This document shows, in pieces, positions 8,955-17,597 of a stretch of DNA of 64,000 nt. The notes below the pieces were generated by a model. It saw only the letters and a program-made list of their open reading frames with translations, did not search any database and had not been told where the DNA came from. The position numbers and the translations under genes are program-made. Position 1 is the stretch's first letter, and every line of letters begins with the position of its first letter. The DNA is from Pleomorphomonas diazotrophica (GTDB taxonomy: Bacteria > Pseudomonadota > Alphaproteobacteria > Rhizobiales > Pleomorphomonadaceae), in contig NZ_PJNW01000006.1 of assembly GCF_002844595.1 (NCBI RefSeq), positions 85,850 through 149,849 on the forward strand, written 5' to 3'.

Positions 8955-9059
8955 AGAGATCTTCCGGTGGAATCAGGTTCACCGGAAAAGCTCTATCTCT
9001 CTGTTTAGGCGCGGTTCCGGACGCAAAACCGGTTTCCCCTTTTGCTGGAACTGCTCTAG
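8955..9059. repeat. Dispersed palindromic repeat element of Hyphomicrobiales type
   Basis: The stretch begins with an eight-base-pair hairpin, TTCCGGTG ... CACCGGAA, and ends with a segment reading GGACGCAAAACCGG ... TTTTGCTGGAACTGCTCTAG. From memory, this combination recurs in intergenic regions of many Hyphomicrobiales genomes, which I cannot verify here. It fills the gap between the converging regulator and permease genes, and its terminal CTAG supplies the stop codon of the permease. Confidence 0.55.
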
Positions 9060-9841
9060 GCCGCGTTCGGGTCGACAGGCTGCGCCGCTACCGGGGCGCC
9101 GCGCCGTCTTGTCGCCCGGCGCGCCACCAACTGGAAGCCGTCGGAAATCAGCACCGCCAGGATACCGGTGATGACGCCGCCCTGGACGATGAAGGCGAGA
9201 TTGTTGGAGAGAAGGCCGGCGATGATCACCTCGCCGAGGCCCTTGGCGGCCACCGTCGAGCCGATGGTTGCCGTGGCGAGGCCGATGACGGCCGACAGCC
9301 GGATGCCCTCGACGATCAGCGGCAGGGCCAGCGGCAGCTCGACTTTCAGCAGGCGCTGGCGGCCGGTCATGCCCATGGCGGAGGCGGTTTCCACCACGGC
9401 GGGCGGCAGCGTCGACAGGCCGGTCAGCGTGTTCTCGAAGATGGGCAGCAGGCCGTAGAGGAACAGGGCCGTGCGAGTCGGCGCCTCGCCGAAGCCCATG
9501 GCCGGCACGGAGAGCGCCAGCACGGCCACCGGCGGAAAGGTCTGGCCGATGTTGACGACGGCGCGCGACAGGGCGAGGAACTCGGCGCCGGCCGGTCGCG
9601 TCACGAAGATGGCGAGCCCAACGGCCACCACGGCGGCGGCGAACGTCGACAGGGCGACGGTGAAGAGGTGCGACAGCGTCAGGTCGATGAGGCTTCCCTG
9701 GTTGTAGATGGCTGGCGCGCCGTTGCTGGTCAGCGGCGCCAGCAGGCCGGCGAAGCGGTCCGGTACCAGGAGGAAGGCGAGGAGCGCCGCGAAGACGACG
9801 AACCGCAGGATAAAGCCGGGGCGGGTCAGGTAGCGGGTCAT
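9056..9841 (-). CDS. yehW: Osmoprotectant ABC transporter permease (YehW/OpuC type)
   Basis: A 261-residue inner-membrane permease, last gene of a four-gene YehZYXW-type operon that imports glycine betaine or related compatible solutes. About six hydrophobic segments are visible. The ATPase-docking loop reads ETASAMGMTGRQRLLKVELP, the characteristic form in the OpuC/YehW group. The start ATG (9841) overlaps the stop of the ATPase gene by four bases, implying translational coupling. The TAG stop lies inside a dispersed repeat, so the native C-terminus may have been altered by its insertion. Confidence 0.9.
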   Translation of the reverse strand: MTRYLTRPGFILRFVVFAALLAFLLVPDRFAGLLAPLTSNGAPAIYNQGSLIDLTLSHLFTVALSTFAAAVVAVGLAIFVTRPAGAEFLALSRAVVNIGQTFPPVAVLALSVPAMGFGEAPTRTALFLYGLLPIFENTLTGLSTLPPAVVETASAMGMTGRQRLLKVELPLALPLIVEGIRLSAVIGLATATIGSTVAAKGLGEVIIAGLLSNNLAFIVQGGVITGILAVLISDGFQLVARRATRRRGAPVAAQPVDPNAA

Positions 9842-10776
9842 TTCGGTCGGACCGCCTTGTTGGCGATGCCGCCGAGGCTGACGCGGCCGAGCGGCGCGCC
9901 GGCGGCGTCGACGACAGGCGCCGTCCTGCGGCCGGACCAGAGCAGTGCGCCGAGGCCTTCGTAGAGGCTGGCGTCGGCAGGAAGCGGGGTTCCGTCCGCC
10001 TCGCCGGGCTCGACGGCCGAGCCGAGCGATCCGAGCGTCAGGTAGCGGAAGGGGCGGTCGGCGGTGCCGATCAGGTCGTCGACGAAGGCATCGGCCGGCC
10101 GCGCCAGGATGTCGGCCGCCGGGGCATATTGCCGGAGGCGGCCGGCGTCCATGACGGCGATGCGGTCGCCAAGGTGGACGGCCTCGGCCATATCGTGGGT
10201 CACCAGGAGGATGGTGGTGCCGGTGCGCCGCTGAATGGCCTTGAGGTCGGCTTGCGCCTTGGCGCGGATGATCGGATCGAGGGCGCCGAAGGGCTCGTCC
10301 ATCAGGAGGAGGGTGGGCTTGGCGGCCATGGCCCGGGCGACGCCGACGCGCTGCTGCTGGCCGCCGGACAGTTCATGCGGATAGCGCCCCGCGAACTGGG
10401 CGTGATCGAGCTGGAACAGCTCCATCAGTTCCTCGACGCGGGCGGCGACCTTGGCGCGCTCCCAGCCGAGCAGCATCGGCACGGTGGCGATGTTGCGTGC
10501 GACCGTCCAGTGCGGGAACAGGCCATGGTTCTGGATGGCGTAGCCGATTGATCGGCGGAGCTGGTGCGCCGGCATCGTCGATACGTTCTCCCCGTCGATG
10601 AACACGCGGCCGGCAGTCGGCTCGACCAGCCGGTTGACCATGCGCAGAAGGGTCGACTTGCCCGAGCCCGATGTGCCGACGATCACGGTGATCGTGCCGG
10701 CTTCGATGGTCATGTCGACGTTGTCGACGACGGCGGTGTCGCCGTAGACCTTGGTGAGATGGCTGAGTTCGATCAT
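9838..10776 (-). CDS. yehX: Osmoprotectant ABC transporter ATP-binding protein
   Basis: A 312-residue ATPase of the OpuCA/YehX/ProV group. Walker [10 protein letters not shown] is near residues 34-42, the signature [15 protein letters not shown] near 135-149, Walker [14 protein letters not shown] just after, and the H-loop [11 protein letters not shown] follows. The distinctive [13 protein letters not shown]-loop is typical of betaine and choline importers. The C-terminal part beyond about residue 240 is shorter and less regular than the CBS pairs of classical OpuCA, so osmotic sensing by CBS domains looks weak or lost. It overlaps both neighbours by four bases (ATGA), a tightly coupled operon. 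Confidence 0.92.
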   Translation of the reverse strand: MIELSHLTKVYGDTAVVDNVDMTIEAGTITVIVGTSGSGKSTLLRMVNRLVEPTAGRVFIDGENVSTMPAHQLRRSIGYAIQNHGLFPHWTVARNIATVPMLLGWERAKVAARVEELMELFQLDHAQFAGRYPHELSGGQQQRVGVARAMAAKPTLLLMDEPFGALDPIIRAKAQADLKAIQRRTGTTILLVTHDMAEAVHLGDRIAVMDAGRLRQYAPAADILARPADAFVDDLIGTADRPFRYLTLGSLGSAVEPGEADGTPLPADASLYEGLGALLWSGRRTAPVVDAAGAPLGRVSLGGIANKAVRPK

Positions 10777-11957
10777 GCCTTGCCTCTGGCGGTCATCTCG
10801 ATGGCGGCGTCGAGCACGATGGCGGCGGCGAAGGCCAGGGCCACTGGCGGCAGCGCGCCGAGCAGGATGAGGTCGGCAGCCGTCTGGCCGAGCCCCTGGA
10901 ACAGGAAGACGCCAAAGCCCCCACCGCCGATCAGCGCCGCCACCGTGGCGAGGCCGATGTTCTGGACGAGCACGATGCGGATGCCGGTGAGGATGACCGG
11001 CAGGGCGAGCGGCATTTCCACCTGGAGAAGACGCTGGCGGCCGGTGAGGCCCATGCCGCGTGCAGCATCGACCACGGCGCGCGACACGCCGTTGAGCCCG
11101 ACCATGGTGTTGGCGACCATCGGCAGCAGCGAATAGAGGAACAACGCCAGAAAAGCCGGCGCCGCGCCGATGCCCCGGATGCCCAAGGCATGGGCGCCGG
11201 GCACGTGCAGGGCGATCCAGCCGAGCGGGGCGATCAGCATGCCGAACAGCGCGATCGACGGGATGGTCTGGATGACGTTGAGGACGTTGATCAGCGGCGC
11301 GCGGACGGCGCGCAGTTCATAGGCGAGGATGCCGAGCGGCAGACCGATGGCAATGGCGGCGGCAAGCGAGCCGGCGGCGAGTAGCAGGTGGGTGGTGGCC
11401 TCGCGCCAGAACACGTCGGCGCGGTTGCGGTATTCGGCAAGAAGCGAAAGTTGGCTCCAGGCGCCGGAGGCGAGGAGGGCGGCGATGAGGGCGATGGCGG
11501 CGGCGAGCGCCATCAACCGGCCGGCCGGTCCGAGCTTGAGCCGCACCATGGCATCGGTCAGCAATATGGCGCCGGCGAACAGCCCCACCCAGAAGCCACT
11601 CCCCGGCGCGACTCGGGCATAGGGATTGTCGGCCGGCGTCAGGTGGGCTCCCGCAACGCCGACCCCGATGGCCAGGGCACCCAGTGCCAGGGCGCCCAAG
11701 GCGAGACGAAGCGTCGGATGCTGGCTCGCCACTGCCGTCACGATGGCGGCGGCGAGCACGACGGTCACGACTGCCGCCATGGGCGTCGGCAGCGCGTCGA
11801 ACAGATGCAGCCCCGAGCCCGAGGCGATGCGGGTGGCCCGGAAGGTGGCAAAGGGCAACGCCAGCGCCACCGCCATGAGGACGCCGATGACGACGCCGAG
11901 ACGGTCGATGCGTAGCGGAGTTCCGCCATCTGTTCCGGCCTCTGCCAAAGTCGTCAT
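10773..11957 (-). CDS. yehY: Osmoprotectant ABC transporter permease, extended form
   Basis: A 394-residue membrane protein. The C-terminal half (about 185-394) is a standard permease domain with the docking loop DAARGMGLTGRQRLLQVEMP. The N-terminal half adds several hydrophobic helices before it. This long form is what distinguishes YehY of the YehZYXW importers from the short OpuCB permeases. Start ATG 11957 has an AGGGG site. The gene lies between the binding-protein gene and the ATPase gene, in the same order as the Escherichia coli yehZYXW operon, which imports glycine betaine with low affinity. Confidence 0.9.
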   Translation of the reverse strand: MTTLAEAGTDGGTPLRIDRLGVVIGVLMAVALALPFATFRATRIASGSGLHLFDALPTPMAAVVTVVLAAAIVTAVASQHPTLRLALGALALGALAIGVGVAGAHLTPADNPYARVAPGSGFWVGLFAGAILLTDAMVRLKLGPAGRLMALAAAIALIAALLASGAWSQLSLLAEYRNRADVFWREATTHLLLAAGSLAAAIAIGLPLGILAYELRAVRAPLINVLNVIQTIPSIALFGMLIAPLGWIALHVPGAHALGIRGIGAAPAFLALFLYSLLPMVANTMVGLNGVSRAVVDAARGMGLTGRQRLLQVEMPLALPVILTGIRIVLVQNIGLATVAALIGGGGFGVFLFQGLGQTAADLILLGALPPVALAFAAAIVLDAAIEMTARGKA

Positions 11958-12003
11958 GCCAATCCCCTGGAAGAGGGGCGGAGGAGACCTCCGCCCGAAC
12001 GCA

Positions 12004-12912
12004 TTACTTCAGGAAGCCCTTGGACTTCAGATAATCCTCGGCGACCGCCTTGGCCGGCTCGCCGTTGATCTGGACGCGGGCGTTGAGCTCCTGCAGCGTC
12101 GTGAGGTCGAGGCTCTCGAAGATCGGCTTCAGCGTGTCGGGGATCGTCGGGTTGGCCTTCAGCACCTCTTCGCGGATGATGGCGACGGGCTGGTAGACCG
12201 GCTGCACCGACTTGTCGTCCTCGAGCACCACGAGGCCGGACGGGGCGATGGCGCCGTCGGTGCCGTAGACCATGGCGGCATTGGTGCCGTTGGTCTGGTC
12301 GGCCGCCGCCTTGATGGTGGCCGCCGTATCGCCGCCGGACAGCACGATCAGCTGGTCGGGCGTCAGCTTGAAGCCGTAGGTGGTCTGGAAGGAGGGCAAG
12401 GCGGCAGGCGAGTTGACGAACTCGGCCGAGCCGGCCAGCTTGACCTTGCCGCCCTTGGCAACCCAGGCGCCGAAATCGCTGAGCGACTTGACGCCGGCCT
12501 CGTCGGCCACCTCCTTCCGCAGCGCGATCGCCCAGGTGTTGTTGGCCGGCGACGGGGTCAGCCAGACGATCTTGTTGGCCTCATAGTCAAGCTTCTTGGC
12601 CTCCTCATAGGCCTTGGCGGCATCCTTCCAGAGCGGATCGTCGGCCTTGTTGAAGAAGAAGGCGGCGTTGCCAGTATACTCGGGATAGATGTCGATCTCG
12701 CCGGCGGTGATCGCCTGGCGCACCACCGGCGTGCCGCCGAGCTGGATGCGGTCCTCGACCTCGATGCCGGAATTCTGCAGGGCGATGAGGACGAGGTTGC
12801 CGAGGACGCCGCCTTCGGTGTCGATCTTCGAGGACACCACGACCTTGGCGTCGGCGGTGCCGGCGAGAAGCCCAAGGGCAAGCACAGCGGCGGCGTATTT
12901 CACTTGAGGCAT
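12004..12912 (-). CDS. osmF: Osmoprotectant ABC transporter substrate-binding protein (OsmF/YehZ)
   Basis: A 302-residue periplasmic protein with a cleavable signal peptide (MPQVKYAAAVLALGLLAG, cleaved after TADA). The mature part starts with KVVVSSKIDTEGGVLGNL and contains EIDIYPEYTGNAAFFFN, hallmarks of the OpuAC-type (QAT) binding proteins that hold quaternary ammonium compounds in an aromatic cage. An ATG at 12912 follows a GTG at 12915; the AGGAG spacing fits either. It heads the four-gene operon, and the upstream 290 bases should carry the promoter, possibly stress-induced as in enteric bacteria. Confidence 0.92.
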   Translation of the reverse strand: MPQVKYAAAVLALGLLAGTADAKVVVSSKIDTEGGVLGNLVLIALQNSGIEVEDRIQLGGTPVVRQAITAGEIDIYPEYTGNAAFFFNKADDPLWKDAAKAYEEAKKLDYEANKIVWLTPSPANNTWAIALRKEVADEAGVKSLSDFGAWVAKGGKVKLAGSAEFVNSPAALPSFQTTYGFKLTPDQLIVLSGGDTAATIKAAADQTNGTNAAMVYGTDGAIAPSGLVVLEDDKSVQPVYQPVAIIREEVLKANPTIPDTLKPIFESLDLTTLQELNARVQINGEPAKAVAEDYLKSKGFLK

Positions 12913-13200
12913 CACTGTTCTCCTGGCTGGTGTGGGTTGTTCTTGCTCACTCGACCGTCGAGGGGCGTTAAAAATAGCAGCCGGATTGTCGAAAGCTGGC
13001 AGTGGCGGGACGTCGTCGGCGATATTGCTCGATCACCGAGAGGCCAAACGCGGTGAGCCGGCCAGCGTTCCATCGGGACGTTCGGAAGGAGCGGGGTGGA
13101 CGGCGCGGCTCCTCCCTCCCAAGGAAGCCGACAGGCCTTCTTAAGTGATACCCCTTATATGACCCGTGTCCAGCCTTGATCGCCGTCAGGCCGAAAACCC

Positions 13201-14226
13201 CTATGCAACAGGGAGCTTCTCGGGTTCGGCCTCGGCATAATAGCGACCGATGCGCTCGACTTCGTTCCGAGAGCCGAGAATGACGCCCGTGCGCTGGTGC
13301 AACCGTTCCGGCACGATGTCGAGAATGCGCTCGTGGCCGGAAATGGCTCGGCCGCCGGCCTGTTCCACGATGAAGGCCATGGGATTGGCTTCGTAGAGCA
13401 GGCGCAGATGACCGCCCCTCGGCGCATTGTCCCGGTCGACCGGGTACATGAACACGCCGCCGCGCATCAGGATGCGGTGTACCTCTGCCACCATCGAGGC
13501 GATCCAGCGGGTGTTGAAGCTCCGGCCGCGCGGGCCGTCCAGTCCGGCGACGCACTCGCGGACATAGCGATGGATCGGCGCCGGCCAGTGGCGTTCGCGC
13601 GAGGCGTTGATGGCGTATTCGCCAGTGTCCTCGGGGATCTGCATGTTGGGATGGGTGAGGACGAAGACGCCGATGTTGCGGTCGAGAGTGAAGCCGTTGA
13701 CGCCCTGGCCCGAGGTCAGCACCAGCATGGTCGATGCGCCGTAGATGGTGTAGCCGGCGGCCACCTGCCGGACCCCCGGCTGCAGGTAGACGCGCTCGTC
13801 GGCGGGGTCGGCGCCCTCGGGCAGGCGCAGGATCGAGAAGATGCTGCCGACCGCCACGTTGACGCCGATGTTGGACGAGCCGTCCAGCGGATCGAACAGC
13901 AGGAGATAGCGGCCATCGGAGCCGCGCGAGATATAGGCGTCCTCCAGTTCCTCCGAGGCGACGCCGGCCCAGTTGCCGCTCTGGTCGGTCATGTAGAGAA
14001 AGATGTCGTTGGCGAGGACGTCGAGTTCCTTCTGTTCCTCGCCCTGCACGTTGCGCGACCCGGCATATCCCATGGTGCCGGCCATGGCGCCGCGGTTCAC
14101 CTCGTTGGAGATCGTCTTGCAAGTGGTGCAGATGTCGGTCATCAGCGCCGTGAAGACGCCGCTGCCGCCAAGGCGGCGCTGCTCCTGCACCAGGAAGAGC
14201 GGCAGGGTGATGCGTCGATAGGTCAT
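13201..14226 (-). CDS. fbp: Fructose-1,6-bisphosphatase, class I
   Basis: A 341-residue cytoplasmic enzyme that hydrolyses fructose 1,6-bisphosphate in gluconeogenesis (and in the Calvin cycle where present). Class I is shown by the metal-binding EELED segment (about residues 92-96), the signature FDPLDGSSNIGVN (about 111-123) and the substrate-binding RYVRECVAGLDG and VMYP-like FMYPVD blocks. Length is typical. The start at ATG 14226 gives the natural N-terminus. It is flanked by gene-poor regions on both sides and appears to be a single-gene unit. Confidence 0.96.
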   Translation of the reverse strand: MTYRRITLPLFLVQEQRRLGGSGVFTALMTDICTTCKTISNEVNRGAMAGTMGYAGSRNVQGEEQKELDVLANDIFLYMTDQSGNWAGVASEELEDAYISRGSDGRYLLLFDPLDGSSNIGVNVAVGSIFSILRLPEGADPADERVYLQPGVRQVAAGYTIYGASTMLVLTSGQGVNGFTLDRNIGVFVLTHPNMQIPEDTGEYAINASRERHWPAPIHRYVRECVAGLDGPRGRSFNTRWIASMVAEVHRILMRGGVFMYPVDRDNAPRGGHLRLLYEANPMAFIVEQAGGRAISGHERILDIVPERLHQRTGVILGSRNEVERIGRYYAEAEPEKLPVA

Positions 14227-14618
14227 GCTGTCTCCTGTCGGGCGAGTGGCCGCTTCTATCCGGTGCCGCCGTTGGTGTGAGCGAAAAACAGGCGCACTCC
14301 GGGTGAGTATGCCTTAAATATAACGTTTCTCTTTGAGCGTCTTCTAGCGGCGGTCGACTGGAACGCCAAGCTTATCGCGAAGACGATACGCCGGACATTC
14401 CACTTCCAAAGGCATACCTTTGGCGAAAACGCTGCAAAAACGGTTCATGCATGGCACATATACCGAAATCGGGTAGCTCGCCGGCCTCATCCGGTGCTCG
14501 AAGACCGATTCAGACGCATCGGGATTGACGCGATACGCCGCAGTGCTGCCCCAAGAGCGGGCTTTCAATCTGCCCTCGGGGCGCTATGCTGCCGTCCTTC
14601 CGCTTTCAGGAGCCAGTC
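14227..14618. other. Intergenic region with no convincing gene
   Basis: About 390 bases between the divergent fbp and ornithine cyclodeaminase-like genes. A 74-codon minus-strand frame (14344-14568) with three cysteines is open, but it lacks a ribosome site and a recognisable domain, so I do not call it. Composition is mildly AT-richer than the flanks. Confidence 0.45.
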
Positions 14619-15557
14619 ATGCTCGTTCTCGACGCCGCGGCCACCGCGTCCGCCCTCGACTATTCGGCGCTGATTGCCGGGCTGCGCGAGATGTTCGCGG
14701 CCGGCGTGACGGCGCCGCTCCGCCATGCCCACGGGCTGCCGCGCGCCGGCGAGCCGGATGCCACGCTGCTGCTGATGCCGGCCTGGATGGGCGACGGCAG
14801 CCATGGCGGCGTCAAGATCGTCAACGTCGTGCCGGGCAATGCCAGGCGCGGCCTTCCGGCGGTGACGGCGAGCTACCTGCTGTTCGACGAAACGACCGGC
14901 GCTCATCTGGCGCTCATGGATGGCGCGACGTTGACCGGCCGGCGCACGGCGGCTGCCTCGGCGCTCGCCGCCTCCTATCTGGCTCGCCCCGATGCCCGCA
15001 CGTTGCTGGTGGTCGGGGCCGGCCATATCGGCTCGGAGCTGCCCTTTGCCTATCGCGCCGCGCTGCCGATCGAACGCGTGCTGGTTTGGAATCCGACGCC
15101 GGCCCGCGCCGAACGCCTGGTGGCACGGCTCAGGGAGGAGGGCGTTGAGGCGGAGGTGCGCGGCGATCTCCAGGCGGCGGTCGGCGACGCGGACGTCATA
15201 TCCTGCGCCACCCTGTCCACGACGCCGCTGATTCTGGGAGACTGGCTGAAGCCCGGCCAGCATCTCGACCTCGTCGGTTCCTTCACACCGGCGATGCGCG
15301 AGGCCGATGATCGGGCGGTGACGCGCGGCCGGGTGTTCATCGACGGCCCGGCGGCGGCGATCGAATCGGGCGACATCAAGGGGCCGATGGCCGCGGGGGC
15401 GCTGAAGGAGATCGCCGGCACGCTCTACGATCTCTGCGGCGGCCGCGTCGAGGGGCGCCGGTCAGCGGCCGAGATAACGCTGTTCAAGTCGGTCGGCCTC
15501 GCCGTCGAAGACCTCGCCGCCGCCCGGATCGCGCTCGCGGCGCGGCGGCAGGAGTGA
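14619..15557 (+). CDS. Ornithine cyclodeaminase / mu-crystallin family protein
   Basis: A 312-residue NAD(P)-dependent enzyme of the OCD/mu-crystallin family. The dinucleotide-binding loop VVGAGHIGSELPF lies near residues 127-139, preceded by the TGRRTAAASALAASYLARPD stretch that is the family's clearest signature. An earlier block, GVKIVNVVPGNARRGLP, forms the active-site side. Members include ornithine cyclodeaminase, alanine dehydrogenase and imine reductases, and the substrate cannot be read from sequence. ATG 14619 has an AGGAG site six bases upstream. The 3' end overlaps the convergent phosphatase gene by 96 bases. Confidence 0.9.
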   Translation: MLVLDAAATASALDYSALIAGLREMFAAGVTAPLRHAHGLPRAGEPDATLLLMPAWMGDGSHGGVKIVNVVPGNARRGLPAVTASYLLFDETTGAHLALMDGATLTGRRTAAASALAASYLARPDARTLLVVGAGHIGSELPFAYRAALPIERVLVWNPTPARAERLVARLREEGVEAEVRGDLQAAVGDADVISCATLSTTPLILGDWLKPGQHLDLVGSFTPAMREADDRAVTRGRVFIDGPAAAIESGDIKGPMAAGALKEIAGTLYDLCGGRVEGRRSAAEITLFKSVGLAVEDLAAARIALAARRQE

Positions 15558-16391
15558 CGTTTCGCCGAACAGGCCGCCGGCCGATTTCAGGTCGACCACT
15601 GCCTTGACCGGCAGGTGATCGGAGGCGCGGCGGGCGAGCGGGCTGTCGTGGACGCCGAAATCGGCGATCAGTCCGTCGGGCCAGCCGAAGATGCGGTCGA
15701 GCGGGAAGACCGGCCGGCGCGACGGGAAGCTCGGCACGGCAGCGGCCGTCTGGAACAGTGGCGACAGCCGTTCGAGCGGCGAGTTGGCCCGGCCCGGCCG
15801 CCATTCGTTGAAATCGCCGCAGAGCAGCGTCGGCATCGGCTCGCGCATTTCGAGGTGCGAGCGCAGGCGTTCCATCTGCAGGCGGCGAGTGTGGCTCAGA
15901 AGGCCGAGATGGGCGGCGACGACGCGCAACGGGCGGCCGCCGATGTCGAACTCGGCCAGCACGGCGCCGCGCGGCTCGGCGTGCGGCAGGTGGAGGCGCT
16001 CGGCGCGGACGACGGTGCCCTGCCGGCAGAACAGGGCGTTGCCGTGCCAGCCGTGGCTCATCGGCCTGGCGGCAAGCGGCACCAGCGTCAGGCCGGTCTC
16101 CCGTTCCAGCGTGGCGAGGTTGAGCCGGCCCTTGCGGTCGCCCAGGCGGCGGTCGGCTTCCTGCAAGGCGATAATGTCGGCGTCGATCTCGGCGATGACC
16201 GCGATGGTGCGGGCAGGATCGTAGGTGCCGTCGTTGCCGATGCCCTTATGGATATTGTAGCTGGCGACGCGGACGAGGTCGCAGCCGTCGCAGACCGGAG
16301 CGGCCGCGGCGGCGTCCGGCGCCCGGCCGAGCCGGATGAAGCGGCCGACGCCGTCGAGAAGGCGGGAAAGGCTGGCAAACTGCCGGGGCAT
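15462..16391 (-). CDS. Endonuclease/exonuclease/phosphatase (EEP) family protein
   Basis: A 309-residue member of the metal-dependent EEP superfamily. The catalytic blocks are visible in order: SYNIHKGIG near residue 45, the metal-binding LQEADRR, the VVAAHLGLL block, GDFNEW, and the terminal SDHLPVKAVV. The N-terminus is not a clear signal peptide. The frame extends upstream of ATG 16391 but that part is not protein-like. Relatives act on nucleic acids, phosphoinositides or sphingolipids, and the true substrate is unknown. The last 32 codons overlap the 3' end of the convergent cyclodeaminase-like gene, beyond the conserved catalytic core. Confidence 0.88.
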   Translation of the reverse strand: MPRQFASLSRLLDGVGRFIRLGRAPDAAAAAPVCDGCDLVRVASYNIHKGIGNDGTYDPARTIAVIAEIDADIIALQEADRRLGDRKGRLNLATLERETGLTLVPLAARPMSHGWHGNALFCRQGTVVRAERLHLPHAEPRGAVLAEFDIGGRPLRVVAAHLGLLSHTRRLQMERLRSHLEMREPMPTLLCGDFNEWRPGRANSPLERLSPLFQTAAAVPSFPSRRPVFPLDRIFGWPDGLIADFGVHDSPLARRASDHLPVKAVVDLKSAGGLFGETSLLPPRRERDPGGGEVFDGEADRLEQRYLGR

Positions 16392-16643
16392 GGTGTTCGA
16401 GCCTCGTCGTCCGACTTCGAGAAATCCGGAGATGGATCCGGTACGCATGCGATAACAGCGCAATGGCGGCGAGAAAAGGGCACAGGCGACGATAACCCAG
16501 CCGGTGCCGGCGCGGAACCGGCTCGTGCCGAATTGGTTGTCATGCCGGACGTCTCGTCCCGCTGCCCTCGGACCACGCAACTTCGCTTGTCGCAAAGCTG
16601 CGTCCGGCAAGTGGGCGATCCTTCCTCGCAACACGAGGTGACC

Positions 16644-17132
16644 ATGAACGGTTCCACTGCGTCGCGGCTTTTCTCGAAATTCGCTTCCGCCATTTCCGAG
16701 CTGTCGGGCCGGCCGGCGACCTTCGCCCTTGCGGTGGGCATGGTGGTGGTCTGGGCGGTCTCGGGGCCGTTCTTCAACTTCTCCGAAACCTGGCAGCTCG
16801 TCATCAACACCTCGACCACCATCGTCACCTTCTTGATGGTGTTTGTCCTTCAGAACTCCCAGAACCGCGACGGCAAGGCCTTGCAGGCCAAGATCGACGA
16901 GCTGATCCTGAGCTCGAAGGCGCAGAACAAGTTCGTCGGCATCGAAAAACTCGACGAAGACGAGATCCGCGAGGTCAGTCAGGCCCTGGCCGAAAAGGCC
17001 GAGGCGCTGGAAGACGTGGCCGACAGAGCCGAGGAACTGGACGACAAGGCTGACAAGTTGGGTGGCCTCAAGGATCAGGTTGCCGGGAAGGCGGATTCCG
17101 GAAGCGGGGAGGGCGAGCCGGAGCGCTCCTGA
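16644..17132 (+). CDS. Low-affinity iron permease family protein
   Basis: A 162-residue membrane protein. Two hydrophobic segments are clear (about 23-42 and 53-70), containing FALAVGMVVVWAVSGP and the NTSTTIVTFLMVFVLQNSQNRDGKALQAK pattern that defines the low-affinity iron permease-like family. A charged, coiled-coil-like tail from about residue 95 is rich in Asp, Glu and Lys. ATG 16644 follows a GAGGTG site. Despite the family name, bacterial members are short and iron transport has not been shown for most, so the substrate should be treated as unknown. Confidence 0.85.
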   Translation: MNGSTASRLFSKFASAISELSGRPATFALAVGMVVVWAVSGPFFNFSETWQLVINTSTTIVTFLMVFVLQNSQNRDGKALQAKIDELILSSKAQNKFVGIEKLDEDEIREVSQALAEKAEALEDVADRAEELDDKADKLGGLKDQVAGKADSGSGEGEPERS

Positions 17133-17394
17133 TCCATCTGTCGAAGCAGCCGCTTTTCGATCCGGTCGAGGAAATCCGATTGGCAGGTGCCCTCGCTGAA
17201 AATCAGCCGGCTCTCCCCGAAAAGTCGGTCATGGCGCAATTGACATCTTCGAGGTCGATACGTATGGTCCGCCCGAATTCGGGCAAGGGGGTTCAGTCCT
17301 CCTGGCATCGGGATTGATGACGTCGGGCATCGCCCCGTCGGCGGCGCGTCACAGGGCGCTGACGCCGTTGGGCATGTCGGCAAGGATGGACCAA

Positions 17395-17520
17395 ATGAAG
17401 ATCAAGAACTCTCTCCGGGCCCTCATGACCCGCGACCGCAACAATCGCATGGTCCGTCGCAAGGGCCGCATCTACATCATCAACAAGAAGAATCCGCGCT
17501 ACAAGGCCCGTCAGGGCTGA
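17395..17520 (+). CDS. rpmJ: Ribosomal protein bL36, zinc-free form
   Basis: A 41-residue, very basic protein of the large ribosomal subunit. It contains [17 protein letters not shown] and ends in [12 protein letters not shown], the standard alphaproteobacterial bL36. The zinc-binding cysteines and histidine of the classical 37-residue form are absent, so this is the C-minus type that does not need zinc. ATG 17395 is preceded by an AAGGA site. The gene stands alone, away from the ribosomal protein operons, as is usual in this order. Confidence 0.95.
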   Translation: MKIKNSLRALMTRDRNNRMVRRKGRIYIINKKNPRYKARQG

Positions 17521-17525
17521 TTGAG

Positions 17526-17544
17526 GGCGGGCGCTTGGCCCGCC
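17526..17544 (+). terminator. Stem-loop after rpmJ
   Basis: GGCGGGC and GCCCGCC form a seven-base-pair stem with a five-base loop beginning six bases after the rpmJ stop. The T run is poor (TT only), so it may be a weak terminator or an mRNA 3' protector. Confidence 0.45.
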
Positions 17545-17597
17545 TTGGCGTCAGGATGCACTCGACGATCGCTGCCCGGGGAGGTACCTTCCCGGGT

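Noticed and set aside
14344..14568. Possible 74-residue cysteine-containing small protein on the minus strand
   Set aside because: No ribosome site and no family resemblance; the ending MPLEVECPAYRLRDKLGV looks slightly protein-like but support is too thin.
14619..17132. A functional cluster linking the cyclodeaminase homologue, EEP phosphatase and iron-permease-like gene
   Set aside because: The genes are on different strands with separate starts and unrelated families; the proximity looks accidental.
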